A DNA stretch of 32,909 nt from Bacteroidales bacterium (GCA_012837345.1 DURL01000035.1:1-32909); one strand, 5' to 3'; shown: positions 8,646-17,067, counted from the stretch's first letter. The notes: generated by a model not told the origin, from the letters alone. Numbers and translations: made by a program.

Positions 8646-10028
8646 TTATGGCTGCGTGATTCTCCCGTTCACCGCCGCCGCGGCTGCCACCAGCGGTCCC
8701 GCCAGGATCGTCCGTGCACCGGGACCCTGTCGTCCCTCGAAGTTACGGTTCGAGGTGGAGACAGCGTACTTGCCGGCGGGCACCTTGTCGTCGTTCATCG
8801 CCAGGCAGGCGGAGCAGCCGGGCTGCCGCAGGGCGAAGCCGGCCTCCTCCAGGATCCTGTCCAATCCCTCTGCCTCTATCTGCTTGCGTACCTGCCAGCT
8901 GCCGGGTACCAGCCAGGCGGTGACGTTGTCCGCCTTCTTCCTGCCTTTCACGTAGCCCGCGAAGACGCGGAAGTCCTCAATGCGGCCGTTGGTGCAGCTG
9001 CCCAGGAAGACATAATCGATCTGCTTCCCTTCCAGCTTCTCACCCGGCTCGAAGCCCATGTAGCGGAGCGACTTCTCAAAGGAGATCTGTCCCGCCTCAT
9101 CTATCTCGTCGAGCGTGGGGATGGTGCCGTCGATCGGCATCCCCATGCCGGGGTTGGTGCCGTAGGTGATCATCGGCTTGATCTGTGACACGTCGAAGGT
9201 CACCTCCTTGTCGAACGCTGCCCCCTCATCGCTGTGCAGCGTCTGCCAGTAGGCCATCGCCTCCTCCCAGCGCTCACCCTTGGGTGCGAACTCGCGGCCG
9301 CGGATGTAGTTGAAGGTGGTCTCATCGGGTGCCACCAGACCGCCGCGGGCACCCATCTCGATGCTCAGGTTACAGAGCGTCATCCGTTCCTCCATGGTGA
9401 GGTTGCGTACCGCCTCACCGGCATACTCCACAAAGTAACCGGTAGCGCCGCCGGTGGTGAGCTGCGCAATCATGTAGAGCGCCATATCCTTGGCGCTGAC
9501 ATGCTCGTTCAGCTTCCCCTCGAAGTTGATCCGCATGGTCTTGGGGCGTGTCTGCAGAATACACTGCGAGGCCAGCACCATCTCCACCTCGCTGGTGCCG
9601 ATACCGAAGGCGATCGCCCCGAAGGCACCGTGTGTGGAGGTGTGGCTGTCGCCACAGACGATGGTCATCCCCGGCTGTGTGTAACCGTTCTCGGGACCGA
9701 TCACGTGGACGATGCCATTCTTCGGGTTGTTGAGACCGTAGTAGGTGAGCTTGTAGTCACGGGCGTTCTTCGCCAGCGTGTCTACCTGAAAGCGCGAGAT
9801 CTGGTCGCGGATGGGCTGATCCTGCCCCATGGTGGGGATGTTGTGGTCCGCCGTGAGCGTGGTCTGCTCAGGGCGGTAGACGCTCAATCCCCTGTTGCGG
9901 AGGCCGGCGAATGCCTGTGGACTGGTTACCTCGTGACAGAGATGTCTGTCGATGTATAATTGTGTGGGACCGTCCTGCACGGTGGTCACCACGTGCGCAT
10001 CCCAGATTTTATCGAAAAGAGTCTTCAT
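8646..10028 (-). CDS. leuC: isopropylmalate isomerase, large subunit
   Basis: Catalytic [4Fe-4S] subunit that works with LeuD. The 460-residue sequence begins [14 protein letters not shown] and contains the aconitase-family blocks [27 protein letters not shown] near 115-140 and [10 protein letters not shown]. The cluster cysteines are seen in [12 protein letters not shown] near 345 and in [10 protein letters not shown] near 405. Length matches the bacterial family (about 460-470). It follows leuA by 78 bp, and that gap is made of octamer/heptamer repeats. Confidence 0.97.
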   Translation of the reverse strand: MKTLFDKIWDAHVVTTVQDGPTQLYIDRHLCHEVTSPQAFAGLRNRGLSVYRPEQTTLTADHNIPTMGQDQPIRDQISRFQVDTLAKNARDYKLTYYGLNNPKNGIVHVIGPENGYTQPGMTIVCGDSHTSTHGAFGAIAFGIGTSEVEMVLASQCILQTRPKTMRINFEGKLNEHVSAKDMALYMIAQLTTGGATGYFVEYAGEAVRNLTMEERMTLCNLSIEMGARGGLVAPDETTFNYIRGREFAPKGERWEEAMAYWQTLHSDEGAAFDKEVTFDVSQIKPMITYGTNPGMGMPIDGTIPTLDEIDEAGQISFEKSLRYMGFEPGEKLEGKQIDYVFLGSCTNGRIEDFRVFAGYVKGRKKADNVTAWLVPGSWQVRKQIEAEGLDRILEEAGFALRQPGCSACLAMNDDKVPAGKYAVSTSNRNFEGRQGPGARTILAGPLVAAAAAVNGRITQP

Positions 10029-10034
10029 TTATGT

Positions 10035-10102
10035 TGATTTGATGATTTGATGATTAGCTGATTTGATGATTAGCTGATAGCTGATAGCTGATAGCTGACT
10101 GC
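10035..10102. repeat. mixed octamer-heptamer array behind leuA
   Basis: Five octamers (TGATTTGA, TGATTTGA, TGATTAGC, TGATTTGA, TGATTAGC at 10035-10074) pass without a break into four heptamers (TGATAGC three times, then TGACTGC at 10075-10102). The leuA stop begins 5 nt further on. The change of period inside one continuous array shows that the 7-bp and 8-bp families are related. Confidence 0.9.
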
Positions 10103-10106
10103 TATT

Positions 10107-11591
10107 TTACCCAAACTTATTCACCGCGTCAATGAACGCCTCCACCGAGGCAGCCACGATATCGGTGTTGGCCGCGAAGCCGTAGTATAGGTTGCCATTG
10201 TGTTCCACCTGCATGTGCACCTTGCCGATGTCATCACTGCCATGGTCAATGGCCTGGATCAGGAACTCCTGGATCTTTATTTTTCTTTTGATGATGTTCT
10301 TCACCGCACGGATGGCCGCATCCACGGGACCGTTGCCGCTGGCGGTGGCTTCGAAGCGCTCGCCGGAGATGTTGAGGCAGAGGCTCGCCACATCGCGCAC
10401 GCCGATGCCACAGATCACCTGCAGGTACTCTACCTTGATGCGGTGCAGACGTGCCTCCCTGCCTACCAGCATCAGGACATCGTCGTCGTTCACGTTCTTC
10501 TTCTTGTCCGCCAGCTCGAGGAACTGCTGGTACACCTTGTCCAATTCCTCCGTCTCCAGCTTCACACCCAGCAGGTTGAGACGGTTCTTCAGGGCAGCAC
10601 GACCGCTGCGGGCGGTCAGCACGATCGCGTTGTCGTCGATGCCCACATCCTTGGGGTTAATGATCTCGTAGGTCTCCACATTCTTCAGCACCCCGTCCTG
10701 GTGGATACCGGAAGAGTGGGCAAAGGCATTGCGCCCTACGATCGCCTTGTTGGGCTGCACCGGCATATTCATCAGGCTGGAGACCATGCGGCTCGTGGAG
10801 TAGATGTGCTGTGTGTTGATATTGGTGTCGAAGCCGCGATCCTTATGACTCTTGAGTGCCATCACCACCTCTTCGAGCGAGGTGTTGCCGGCCCGCTCGC
10901 CGATGCCGTTGAGGGTCACCTCCACCTGGCGGGCGCCGTTGATCACACCCGAGAGGGTGTTGGCGGTGGCCATGCCCAGGTCCTGGTGGCAGTGGGTGGA
11001 GAGAATTGCCTCCTTCATATCCACGTTGTTGACAAGGTAGTTGATCTTGGCACCATACTCATCGGGGAAGCAGTAGCCGGTGGTGTCGGGTATATTCACC
11101 ACCGTGGCACCGGCGTTCACCACCGCCTGCACCACGCGGGCCAGGTACTCATTGTCGGTGCGTCCCGCATCCTCGGCATAGAACTCCACATCATCCACGA
11201 AACGGCGGGCATATTTCACCGCTTTCACTGCCCGTTCAATGATCTCCTCGCGGTTCGAGTTGAACTTATACTTGATATGGCTGTCGGAGGTACCGATGCC
11301 GGTGTGAATCCTCTTCCGCTTGGCATACTTGAGCGACTCGGCAGCCACCTCGATATCCTTCTCCACGGCACGGGTCAGGGCACAGATGGTGGGCCAGGTC
11401 ACCGCCTTCGATATCTCCACCACCGAATTGAAATCGCCGGGACTCGATACCGGGAAGCCGGCTTCAATCACATCCACCCCCAGCAGCTCCAGCGCCTGTG
11501 CAATCTGTATCTTCTCAATGGTGTTCAGCTGGCAGCCGGGAACCTGTTCCCCATCTCTCAGAGTGGTGTCAAAAACAAAAATGCGTTCCAT
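10107..11591 (-). CDS. leuA: 2-isopropylmalate synthase
   Basis: Commits 2-ketoisovalerate and acetyl-CoA to leucine. The 494-residue product starts [19 protein letters not shown], with the catalytic Arg-Asp at the barrel start, the [12 protein letters not shown] metal-binding segment, the [12 protein letters not shown] block, and a C-terminal leucine-sensing regulatory domain (about 370-494). An in-frame ATG at 11615 would add MTKQQEKI. I prefer 11591 because it matches the usual family N-terminus, has an AGGA-type ribosome binding site 8-9 nt upstream, and lies clear of the terminator U-tract that ends only 5 nt before the 11615 codon. It is the first structural gene of the operon and sits directly under the attenuator. 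Confidence 0.95.
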   Translation of the reverse strand: MERIFVFDTTLRDGEQVPGCQLNTIEKIQIAQALELLGVDVIEAGFPVSSPGDFNSVVEISKAVTWPTICALTRAVEKDIEVAAESLKYAKRKRIHTGIGTSDSHIKYKFNSNREEIIERAVKAVKYARRFVDDVEFYAEDAGRTDNEYLARVVQAVVNAGATVVNIPDTTGYCFPDEYGAKINYLVNNVDMKEAILSTHCHQDLGMATANTLSGVINGARQVEVTLNGIGERAGNTSLEEVVMALKSHKDRGFDTNINTQHIYSTSRMVSSLMNMPVQPNKAIVGRNAFAHSSGIHQDGVLKNVETYEIINPKDVGIDDNAIVLTARSGRAALKNRLNLLGVKLETEELDKVYQQFLELADKKKNVNDDDVLMLVGREARLHRIKVEYLQVICGIGVRDVASLCLNISGERFEATASGNGPVDAAIRAVKNIIKRKIKIQEFLIQAIDHGSDDIGKVHMQVEHNGNLYYGFAANTDIVAASVEAFIDAVNKFG

Positions 11592-11620
11592 TATTTTTTC
11601 CTGTTGTTTGGTCATAACCT

Positions 11621-11652
11621 AAAAAAAACCTTTCTCACCGGGTGAGAAAGGT
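11621..11652 (-). terminator. attenuator terminator ahead of leuA
   Basis: On the minus strand, an 11-bp perfect stem (arms ACCTTTCTCAC and GTGAGAAAGGT, 3-nt loop) is followed by an uninterrupted run of eight U (positions 11628-11621; the first belongs to the stem-end A/T region). This is a textbook intrinsic terminator placed between promoter and first structural gene. Its 5' arm contains UCUCACCC (plus-strand 11640-11647), which can instead pair with GGGUGAGA over the leader-peptide stop codon (11698-11705). Confidence 0.93.
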
Positions 11653-11697
11653 CATCTTATTCTTTTATCTGCGTCAGTATACGATATGATATGCCAG

Positions 11698-11705
11698 TCT
11701 CACCC
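11698..11705 (-). promoter_or_regulatory. antiterminator segment overlapping the leader stop codon
   Basis: The transcript reads GGGUGAGA here, perfectly complementary to UCUCACCC in the 5' arm of the terminator at 11628-11652 (8 bp; two further G-C pairs are possible beyond a 2x2 internal loop). It contains the leader-peptide UGA. A ribosome reaching the stop would mask it and let the terminator fold. A ribosome stalled on Ile/Leu/Val codons would leave it free to block the terminator. The mechanism is inferred from the sequence. Confidence 0.8.
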
Positions 11706-11762
11706 TCTGAATTCTTCCAGAAGTAGAATAGAAATGACTAGAATATCAATATTGCGGATCAT
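11700..11762 (-). CDS. BCAA operon leader peptide
   Basis: A 20-codon reading frame encoding MIRNIDILVISILLLEEFRG, ending in TGA. Ten of 20 residues are branched-chain: five Ile, four Leu, one Val, mostly clustered at residues 5-15. It lies about 27 nt after the predicted transcription start and 47 nt before the terminator stem. The composition, the position between promoter and terminator, and the overlap of the stop codon with an antiterminator segment together mark it as a control peptide sensing charged Ile-, Leu- and Val-tRNA. No strong Shine-Dalgarno is visible, which is normal for Bacteroidota. Confidence 0.88.
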   Translation of the reverse strand: MIRNIDILVISILLLEEFRG

Positions 11763-11795
11763 ACGACAGTTTCAATATTTCTTGTTTGATGGTTG

Positions 11796-11826
11796 CAAAG
11801 TAAAGCCAAATAAATGAACCGGCAAA
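11796..11826 (-). promoter_or_regulatory. promoter of the leu-ilv operon
   Basis: On the minus strand, a -33 box TTTG (11826-11823) is followed after 19 nt by TTACTTTG (11803-11796), which differs from the Bacteroidota -7 consensus TAnnTTTG at one position. Spacing fits the expected 19-21 nt. Transcription should start near 11789. Positions 11827-12002 between this and the pabB start region are AT-rich and show nothing else I can name. Confidence 0.7.
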
Positions 11827-12002
11827 ATATTTCGTAATATTTTTTGCTTTTTTGTTTACACTTCGACAACCATAACCCTGTTTTCCTTTTCATTTAACAC
11901 AATAAACAGCTATAACACTACACAAAATCAATCCATTATACTTCCTCACAACCTTTTAGGCAACAAAGAGGATAAAGGTGGGGAGTTTACTCAAAATTGG
12001 TT

Positions 12003-12010
12003 TATTTTTG
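12003..12010 (+). promoter_or_regulatory. candidate -7 box of pabB
   Basis: TATTTTTG is an exact match to TAnnTTTG. It ends only 4 nt before the pabB ATG at 12015, so if used the mRNA would begin at or within a few bases of the start codon. No convincing TTTG -33 box is present at the right distance, which lowers confidence. Confidence 0.5.
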
Positions 12011-12014
12011 TACC

Positions 12015-12995
12015 ATGTTCTACAAGAGTGATGTGATCAGACAAAAAATGAACGAAGCAGGGCAGGCAGGCAGGCCTTTTCTCTTCGGAGTGACGTTCGA
12101 GGGAGAGGAGGGCTTCTTTCTCCCCCACCCGCTGATGCAGGACGAGGTGCTGTTCGATATCGGCGGGAAGGGTAACGCTCCCAACCCACCGGTTCGTACA
12201 CCCTCTTTGCTCTTTGAGGCGGTTCCGGAACCGTTTGACATATACCGTTCACGGTTTGAAGCAGTGATGGAGGGATTGCAGCGCGGCAACAGCTATCTCA
12301 CCAACCTCACCATCCGCACACCACTGCGTACATCACTCACCCTTAGTGAAGTCTTCCTCCACAGTGAGGCCCGCTACCGACTGCTGATACCCGGCGTAAT
12401 GGTTTGCTTCTCTCCCGAATGTTTTGTGACCATGCATAACCAACGCATCGCCACCTTCCCGATGAAGGGCACCATCGATGCCTCGCTGCCCGGTGCACGG
12501 GAGATCATCCTGAGCGATCCCAAGGAGAGAGCGGAGCACAACACCATCGTCGACCTGCTGCGCAACGATCTGAGTTATGTGGCTACCGATGTCAACGTGA
12601 AACGCTTCCGCTACCTGGAAACCGTACGTACCAGCAAGGGGGAGATCCTGCAGGTGAGCTCCGAGATTGAAGGCACCCTCCCGGATCATTACCGGGAACA
12701 ACTGGGTAGCCTCCTCTTCAAGCTGCTGCCGGCCGGCTCCGTGTCGGGAGCACCCAAGGAGGCAACACTGCGACTGATTCGTGCGGCCGAGAGTAAGTCG
12801 CGTGGTTATTACTGCGGTGTGGCGGGCTACTACGACGGCGAGTCGCTCGACACCTTCGTGATGATACGCTTCATCGAACAACGGGGGGAGCAATTCTTCT
12901 TCCGTAGTGGCGGGGGCATCACCGCCGGCAGCGACTGCCGGCGCGAATACGATGAAGCGATACAGAAAGTATATTTACCTTTTCAATCCTCCTGA
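12015..12995 (+). CDS. pabB: aminodeoxychorismate synthase component I (short form)
   Basis: Forms 4-amino-4-deoxychorismate from chorismate and ammonia for p-aminobenzoate and folate. The 326 residues comprise the chorismate-binding domain only; the N-terminal domain of the approximately 450-residue E. coli enzyme is missing, as is common in Bacteroidota. Visible motifs are PMKGTID with the active-site Lys, EHNTIVDLLRNDL, GSVSGAPKEATLRLI, GYYCGVAGYYD and RSGGGITAGSDCRREYDE. The ATG at 12015 gives MFYKSDVIRQKMNEAG, the normal family start; a TTG upstream at 11997 lies across the candidate -7 box and is not used. The glutaminase subunit (PabA/TrpG) is not encoded here. pabC follows after 4 nt. 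Confidence 0.93.
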   Translation: MFYKSDVIRQKMNEAGQAGRPFLFGVTFEGEEGFFLPHPLMQDEVLFDIGGKGNAPNPPVRTPSLLFEAVPEPFDIYRSRFEAVMEGLQRGNSYLTNLTIRTPLRTSLTLSEVFLHSEARYRLLIPGVMVCFSPECFVTMHNQRIATFPMKGTIDASLPGAREIILSDPKERAEHNTIVDLLRNDLSYVATDVNVKRFRYLETVRTSKGEILQVSSEIEGTLPDHYREQLGSLLFKLLPAGSVSGAPKEATLRLIRAAESKSRGYYCGVAGYYDGESLDTFVMIRFIEQRGEQFFFRSGGGITAGSDCRREYDEAIQKVYLPFQSS

Positions 12996-12999
12996 CACC

Positions 13000-13587
13000 A
13001 TGTTCCTCGAATCGATCTGCATCAACGACGGCCGGCCGGAGAATCTGGTGGCACACATCGAGCGGATGCGCATCACCGCTGCGCATCACGGCTTCACGGC
13101 CCCGCAACCACCACTGCTCACGCCACTGCTGCCAAACCACCTCACCCAGGGCAAAGTGAAATGGCGCATCATCTACCGGGAGGAGATCCAGACCGTGGAG
13201 TATCTCCCCTACCAACCCAAAACGGTGCAATCGCTCCGGCTGGTGGAGGGGGATCCCGATTATGCATTCAAGTATGCCGACCGGTCAGCGCTGGAGGAGT
13301 TACTTATGCAGAAAGGGGGTTGTGATGAGATCCTGATCGTACGCCAGGGGCTGATCACCGACACATCCTACAGCAATGTGGTATTACAGCAGGGAGAGCA
13401 CTTTTACACACCCAATCGTTTTCTGCTCAACGGCACCCGACGGCAGCAACTGCTTCGGAGCGGGAGAATCAAAGAAAGAGAAATCCGGGCAACCGATCTC
13501 CACAAGTACGACCGCCTCCTGATGATCAATGCCATGGTCGACATCAACAATGCTCCCTGTATCCCCATCAGCAGCATCTGCTGGTAG
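13000..13587 (+). CDS. pabC: 4-amino-4-deoxychorismate lyase (class IV aminotransferase fold)
   Basis: PLP enzyme that splits aminodeoxychorismate into p-aminobenzoate and pyruvate. The 195-residue protein is a short class IV aminotransferase-type protein; Lys91 in AFKYADR is the likely Schiff-base lysine, with the ITDTSYSNV cofactor loop and LNGTRRQQLL near the C-terminus as in Bacteroidota homologues. I start it at the ATG at 13000, 4 nt after the pabB stop, since MFLESICINDGRPENL matches the family start and implies translational coupling. The reading frame is open further upstream inside pabB, but that part has no family similarity. A branched-chain aminotransferase is less likely given the length and the pabB neighbour. 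Confidence 0.9.
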   Translation: MFLESICINDGRPENLVAHIERMRITAAHHGFTAPQPPLLTPLLPNHLTQGKVKWRIIYREEIQTVEYLPYQPKTVQSLRLVEGDPDYAFKYADRSALEELLMQKGGCDEILIVRQGLITDTSYSNVVLQQGEHFYTPNRFLLNGTRRQQLLRSGRIKEREIRATDLHKYDRLLMINAMVDINNAPCIPISSICW

Positions 13588-13600
13588 TTGAACATATAAA

Positions 13601-13630
13601 AGTTGGTACCCCAATGCAGGAGTACCAACT
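13601..13630. terminator. hairpin between convergent pabC and nqrF
   Basis: Perfect 9-bp stem (AGTTGGTAC and GTACCAACT) with a 12-nt loop. On the minus strand it is followed by TTTTATAT, a modest U-tract, so it should end the nqr transcript. On the plus strand the trailing sequence is CTATAAAAAA, so termination of pabC there is less certain. Confidence 0.65.
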
Positions 13631-13661
13631 CTATAAAAAAGCCCTTCTGTTTACCGCAGAT

Positions 13662-13688
13662 AGCTGAATGCTAACAGCTAACAGCTAT
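13662..13688. repeat. heptamer array behind nqrF
   Basis: Units AGCTGAA, TGCTAAC, AGCTAAC, AGCTATT on the plus strand, abutting the nqrF stop at 13689. Same family as the arrays in the BCAA operon, although this belongs to a different operon. Confidence 0.85.
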
Positions 13689-14963
13689 TTATCCGAAATC
13701 ATCGAACATGATCATCTCCGGCGGCACACCCAGGTCATCGAGCATGCGTTGCACGGCTGCAGCCATAGGGCCGGGACCACACATGTAGTACTCGATATCT
13801 TCCGGTGCGTCGTGATCCTTCAGATAGGTGTCGTGGATCACCTGGTGCACGAAGCCCGGGGTGTACTTCACGCCGGCGGCATCGGCTGCCGGGTCGGGAC
13901 GGTCGAGTGCCAGATGGAACGTGAAGTTGGGGAACTCGCGTTCCAACTCGTAGAAATCTTCCAGGTAGAAGGCCTCCACCAGTGCACGGGCACCGTAGAA
14001 GTAGGACATCTTCCGGTCTGTAATTTTGAGCGTCTTGGTCAGGTGCATAATCTGTGCACGGAGCGGCGCCATACCGGCACCACCACCCACCCAGAGCATC
14101 TCTCTCTTGCTGTCGAGGATGGGGTGAAATTCACCATAGGGACCCGATATCATCACCTTGTCGCCCGGCTTCAGGCTGAAGATGTAGGAGGATACGATCC
14201 CCGGGTTCACATTCATCCAGCTGCCCTTGGCACGGTCGAATGGTGGAGTGGCCACACGCACGTTAAGCATGATGACATTCCCCTCGGCGGGATAATTGGC
14301 CATGGAGTAGGCACGTACCGTGTCTTCCTCGTTCTTCGCCGTCAGATCCCACATCTTGAACTTATCCCAGTCGCCCTTGTACTCTTCATCGATATCGAAA
14401 TCGGCATATCTGATCTGGTCATATTTGGGTACCCTGATCTGGCTGTAGGAGCCGGGCTTGAAGTCGAGCTTCTCTCCTTCGGGCAGCTTCACCACAAACT
14501 CTTTGATGAACGAGGCCACGTTCTTGTTGGAGATCACCTCACACTCCCACTCCTTAATGCCGAAGACCTCTTCAGGGATAACGATGGACAGATCTTCCTT
14601 CACCTTCACCTGACAGCTCAGGCGCCAGTTGTTCAGCTGCTCCTTGCGACTGAAATGTCCCTTCTCGGTAGGAAGGATCTCACCACCACCTTCTATTATG
14701 CGACAGCGGCACTCGCCACAGGTGCCACCACCACCGCAGGCAGAAGAGAGATAGATGTCCTGCGACTGCAGGGTGTTGAGCAGTGTGCTGCCCATCGGCA
14801 CCTCCAGCTCTTTATCTTCATTCACGGTGATCTTCACGTTGCCCGAGGGCATCAGCTTAGCCTTTGCTACCAGGATGATCACTACCAGGACCAGAATGAC
14901 CAGCAGGAATACGATGACACTCGCCCATATGGTCAGTCCGCCCGCACTCAATAATACATTCAT
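13689..14963 (-). CDS. nqrF: Na+-translocating NADH:quinone reductase subunit F
   Basis: Electron entry subunit of Na+-NQR: oxidises NADH and passes electrons from FAD to a [2Fe-2S] centre. The 424 residues contain one N-terminal membrane helix (about 10-33), a plant-ferredoxin-type domain with cluster ligands Cys76, Cys82, Cys85 and Cys117, then a ferredoxin-reductase-like module with the FAD motif RAYSMANYP and the NADH motif GGGAGMAPLRAQI, ending in the aromatic MIMFDDFG tail. The length is slightly over that of Vibrio NqrF. It is the last gene of nqrABCDEF; no apbE flavin transferase follows within the window. Confidence 0.97.
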   Translation of the reverse strand: MNVLLSAGGLTIWASVIVFLLVILVLVVIILVAKAKLMPSGNVKITVNEDKELEVPMGSTLLNTLQSQDIYLSSACGGGGTCGECRCRIIEGGGEILPTEKGHFSRKEQLNNWRLSCQVKVKEDLSIVIPEEVFGIKEWECEVISNKNVASFIKEFVVKLPEGEKLDFKPGSYSQIRVPKYDQIRYADFDIDEEYKGDWDKFKMWDLTAKNEEDTVRAYSMANYPAEGNVIMLNVRVATPPFDRAKGSWMNVNPGIVSSYIFSLKPGDKVMISGPYGEFHPILDSKREMLWVGGGAGMAPLRAQIMHLTKTLKITDRKMSYFYGARALVEAFYLEDFYELEREFPNFTFHLALDRPDPAADAAGVKYTPGFVHQVIHDTYLKDHDAPEDIEYYMCGPGPMAAAVQRMLDDLGVPPEMIMFDDFG

Positions 14964-15012
14964 ACTTATGTATTTTATTTTATTTCTTTACTTTGTTACT
15001 GTCTGTTGTTGT

Positions 15013-15627
15013 TTAAATATTGATCCCGGAGAAGCTCATGAAGCCGATGGCCATCAGCGCCGTCACAATAAAGGTGATACCCAGCCCCTTGAGCGGCTTG
15101 GGCACGTGCGAGTATTCCAGCTTCTCGCGGATGGCAGCCAGACCCACGATAGCAAGCAGCCAGCCAATGCCGGAGCCGAAGCCGTAGGCGGTGGCCATGC
15201 CGATGTTGGCAAACTCACGTTGCTGCATGAAGAGCGATCCCCCCAGGATGGCGCAGTTCACGGCGATCAGCGGCAGGAAGATGCCGAGCGAGGCGTAGAG
15301 CGCGGGACTGAATTTCTCGATGATCATCTCCACCAGCTGTACGATAGAGGCGATGACGGCGATGAAGATAAGCAGACTGAAAACACTCAGGTCCACCCCG
15401 GTGAACTCATCGCCCAACCAGGTGAGCGCTCCCGACTTGAGCACGTGGTTCTCCAGCAGGAAGTTGACCGGCACCGTGATCACCAGTACGAAGGTGACGG
15501 CGATACCGAGTCCCAGGGCTGTCTTCACGTTCTTCGATACCGCCAGGAAGGAGCACATCCCCAGGAAGTATGCGAATATCATGTTGTCGACGAAGATCGA
15601 CCGGACAATCAAACTAATTGCATCCAT
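15013..15627 (-). CDS. nqrE: Na+-translocating NADH:quinone reductase subunit E
   Basis: Integral membrane subunit, paralogous to NqrD, that helps form the sodium and electron path across the cytoplasmic membrane. The 204 residues form about six hydrophobic helices. Cys25 in [10 protein letters not shown] and the later Cys in AVNCAILGG correspond to the cysteines that hold the intramembrane iron centre shared with NqrD. Length is normal. It lies 25 bp behind nqrD and 49 bp before nqrF. A second in-frame ATG is one codon away from the chosen start region, so the exact start could shift slightly. Confidence 0.97.
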   Translation of the reverse strand: MDAISLIVRSIFVDNMIFAYFLGMCSFLAVSKNVKTALGLGIAVTFVLVITVPVNFLLENHVLKSGALTWLGDEFTGVDLSVFSLLIFIAVIASIVQLVEMIIEKFSPALYASLGIFLPLIAVNCAILGGSLFMQQREFANIGMATAYGFGSGIGWLLAIVGLAAIREKLEYSHVPKPLKGLGITFIVTALMAIGFMSFSGINI

Positions 15628-15652
15628 ATATATAGTTTTTTTTGTTGTTCAG

Positions 15653-16285
15653 TTAATTGGTTTCTTCCTGCAAGTCCTTGTTGCGGGCCCGGTGTACCCA
15701 GATGATCACCGCCACCAGGATCAGTGCCATCGGTGCCAGCATCATCAGACCGTTGTTCTCGTAACCGGCGTCATACATGAACTGGGGAATCACCTTGTAT
15801 CCCAGGAGCTCACCCGAGCCGAGCAGCTCGCGGAAGAAGCCTACGGCCACCAGGATCCAGCCATAGCCGAGCCCGTTGCCGATGCCGTCGAGGAAGGAGG
15901 GCCAGGGGCCGTTGCCCAAGGCAAACGCCTCAAGACGTCCCATCAGGATACAGTTGGTCACAATCAGTCCCACGAATACCGAGAGCTGCTTGTTCACATC
16001 ATAGGCAAAGGCTTTGAGCACCTCGCTCACGATGGTTACCAGGGCAGCCACCACCACCAGTTGTACGATGATGCGGATGCGGTTGGGAATGGTCTTGCGC
16101 AGCAGGGAGATGATCACGTTGGCCGCAGCCAGCACCAGCGTCACGGCGACAGCCATCACCAGCGAGGGTTCCAGCTTGGAAGTGACCGCCAGGGCGGAGC
16201 AGATACCGAGCACCTGCACGATCACAGGGTTGTTCTTATTCAAGGGACCCAACAGGGCCGCTTTGGTTTTAGTCGATAATGCCAT
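15653..16285 (-). CDS. nqrD: Na+-translocating NADH:quinone reductase subunit D
   Basis: Integral membrane partner of NqrE. The 210-residue protein has about six membrane helices. Cys29 in LGICSALAVT and the Cys in IVTNCILMGR match the intramembrane iron ligands; this pair of inverted half-repeats is the signature of NqrD/E and RnfA/E families. Assignment to NqrD rather than RnfE follows from its place between nqrC and nqrE and from NqrA and NqrF being present. The N-terminus LSTKTKAALLGPLNKNNPV is typical. Confidence 0.96.
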   Translation of the reverse strand: MALSTKTKAALLGPLNKNNPVIVQVLGICSALAVTSKLEPSLVMAVAVTLVLAAANVIISLLRKTIPNRIRIIVQLVVVAALVTIVSEVLKAFAYDVNKQLSVFVGLIVTNCILMGRLEAFALGNGPWPSFLDGIGNGLGYGWILVAVGFFRELLGSGELLGYKVIPQFMYDAGYENNGLMMLAPMALILVAVIIWVHRARNKDLQEETN

Positions 16286-16312
16286 ATTCTTACTCTTTTA
16301 TGTAGACTGACC

Positions 16313-17023
16313 TCATTGGGCAGCGTTCAGGTTCATCAAAAAATTACTGTATTGTCCCACGCTGTTGAGCAGCATCGCATCCACGCCCTTGCTGGTGATG
16401 GTACCACCGGAGATGCCGTCCACGTAGTCACGGCCGGCAGCCGTCTGGCCCGGCTTGACCACTGCCACGGAGCGGAACTGCCCATCCTTGACCAGCTCCT
16501 TGCCGGCGAACTGCTGCCGGAAGGAGGGTGTCACAATCTCGGCACCCAGCCCCGGGGTCTCACCCTGGTGACCGAACTCGGCACCGTAGATGGTACTGCC
16601 GTCAGCTTCCACGGCCAGATATCCCCAGATGGGGCCCCACAATCCCGCACCATCCATCGGGATGATGTACTTCACCGAACCATCCACCTCAGCCTCATAG
16701 ACCGGCAGACCAGCAGCGCTTTCGTCGCCCAGCTCAGTGGAAAAGGCGGGATCATCGGGGGTGGTACCCTCGCTGCCCTCAACCTTCATCCCATCGGGGG
16801 TGATCAGGTAGGCGTTCTTCACCAGCTCATCATACTTCTGCTGCGCATCGGCGGCAGAGGCATCAATGTTGAGCGAGCGCAGGATCTGCTGCATCTTGTC
16901 GATGTTCACGTTGGCAGTCTGCCTCTCGTTCAGGGCCTGATGTGTGAATGCCAGCCCCAGTGCAACGATGATCACCATCACAGCTGCGTATATTATTGTG
17001 TATCCACTGTTTTCTCTGTTCAT
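16313..17023 (-). CDS. nqrC: Na+-translocating NADH:quinone reductase subunit C
   Basis: Carries one of the two covalent FMN groups on the periplasmic side. The 236 residues have one N-terminal membrane helix (about 8-28) followed by an FMN-binding domain. The flavinylation site is DGISGGT with Thr208; the consensus for the ApbE flavin transferase is D-G-x-S/T-G-A-T, so this copy has Gly in place of Ala just before the modified Thr. Start is the ATG at 17023 (MNRENSGYTIIYA), which matches the family; a TTG six codons upstream is unlikely. ApbE itself must lie elsewhere in the genome. Confidence 0.95.
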   Translation of the reverse strand: MNRENSGYTIIYAAVMVIIVALGLAFTHQALNERQTANVNIDKMQQILRSLNIDASAADAQQKYDELVKNAYLITPDGMKVEGSEGTTPDDPAFSTELGDESAAGLPVYEAEVDGSVKYIIPMDGAGLWGPIWGYLAVEADGSTIYGAEFGHQGETPGLGAEIVTPSFRQQFAGKELVKDGQFRSVAVVKPGQTAAGRDYVDGISGGTITSKGVDAMLLNSVGQYSNFLMNLNAAQ

Positions 17024-17067
17024 ATCGTTTGATTTATGCAATCGTCATGCTTATTCTGTTTCAGTCA

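Noticed and set aside
11592-11615. Alternative leuA start at 11615
   Set aside because: It is only 5 nt behind the terminator U-tract, adds residues not seen at the family N-terminus, and the ATG at 11591 has a better ribosome binding site. Not fully excluded.
10200-11645. A 481-codon open frame opposite leuA
   Set aside because: Antisense shadow of leuA caused by third-position composition; no family similarity, and it crosses the attenuator.
12907-12999. Extended N-terminus of pabC inside pabB
   Set aside because: The frame is open, but the added residues are low-complexity and the family start coincides with the ATG at 13000, 4 nt after the pabB stop.
13668-14954. A 428-codon open frame opposite nqrF
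   Set aside because: Antisense shadow; nqrF carries all cofactor motifs on the other strand.
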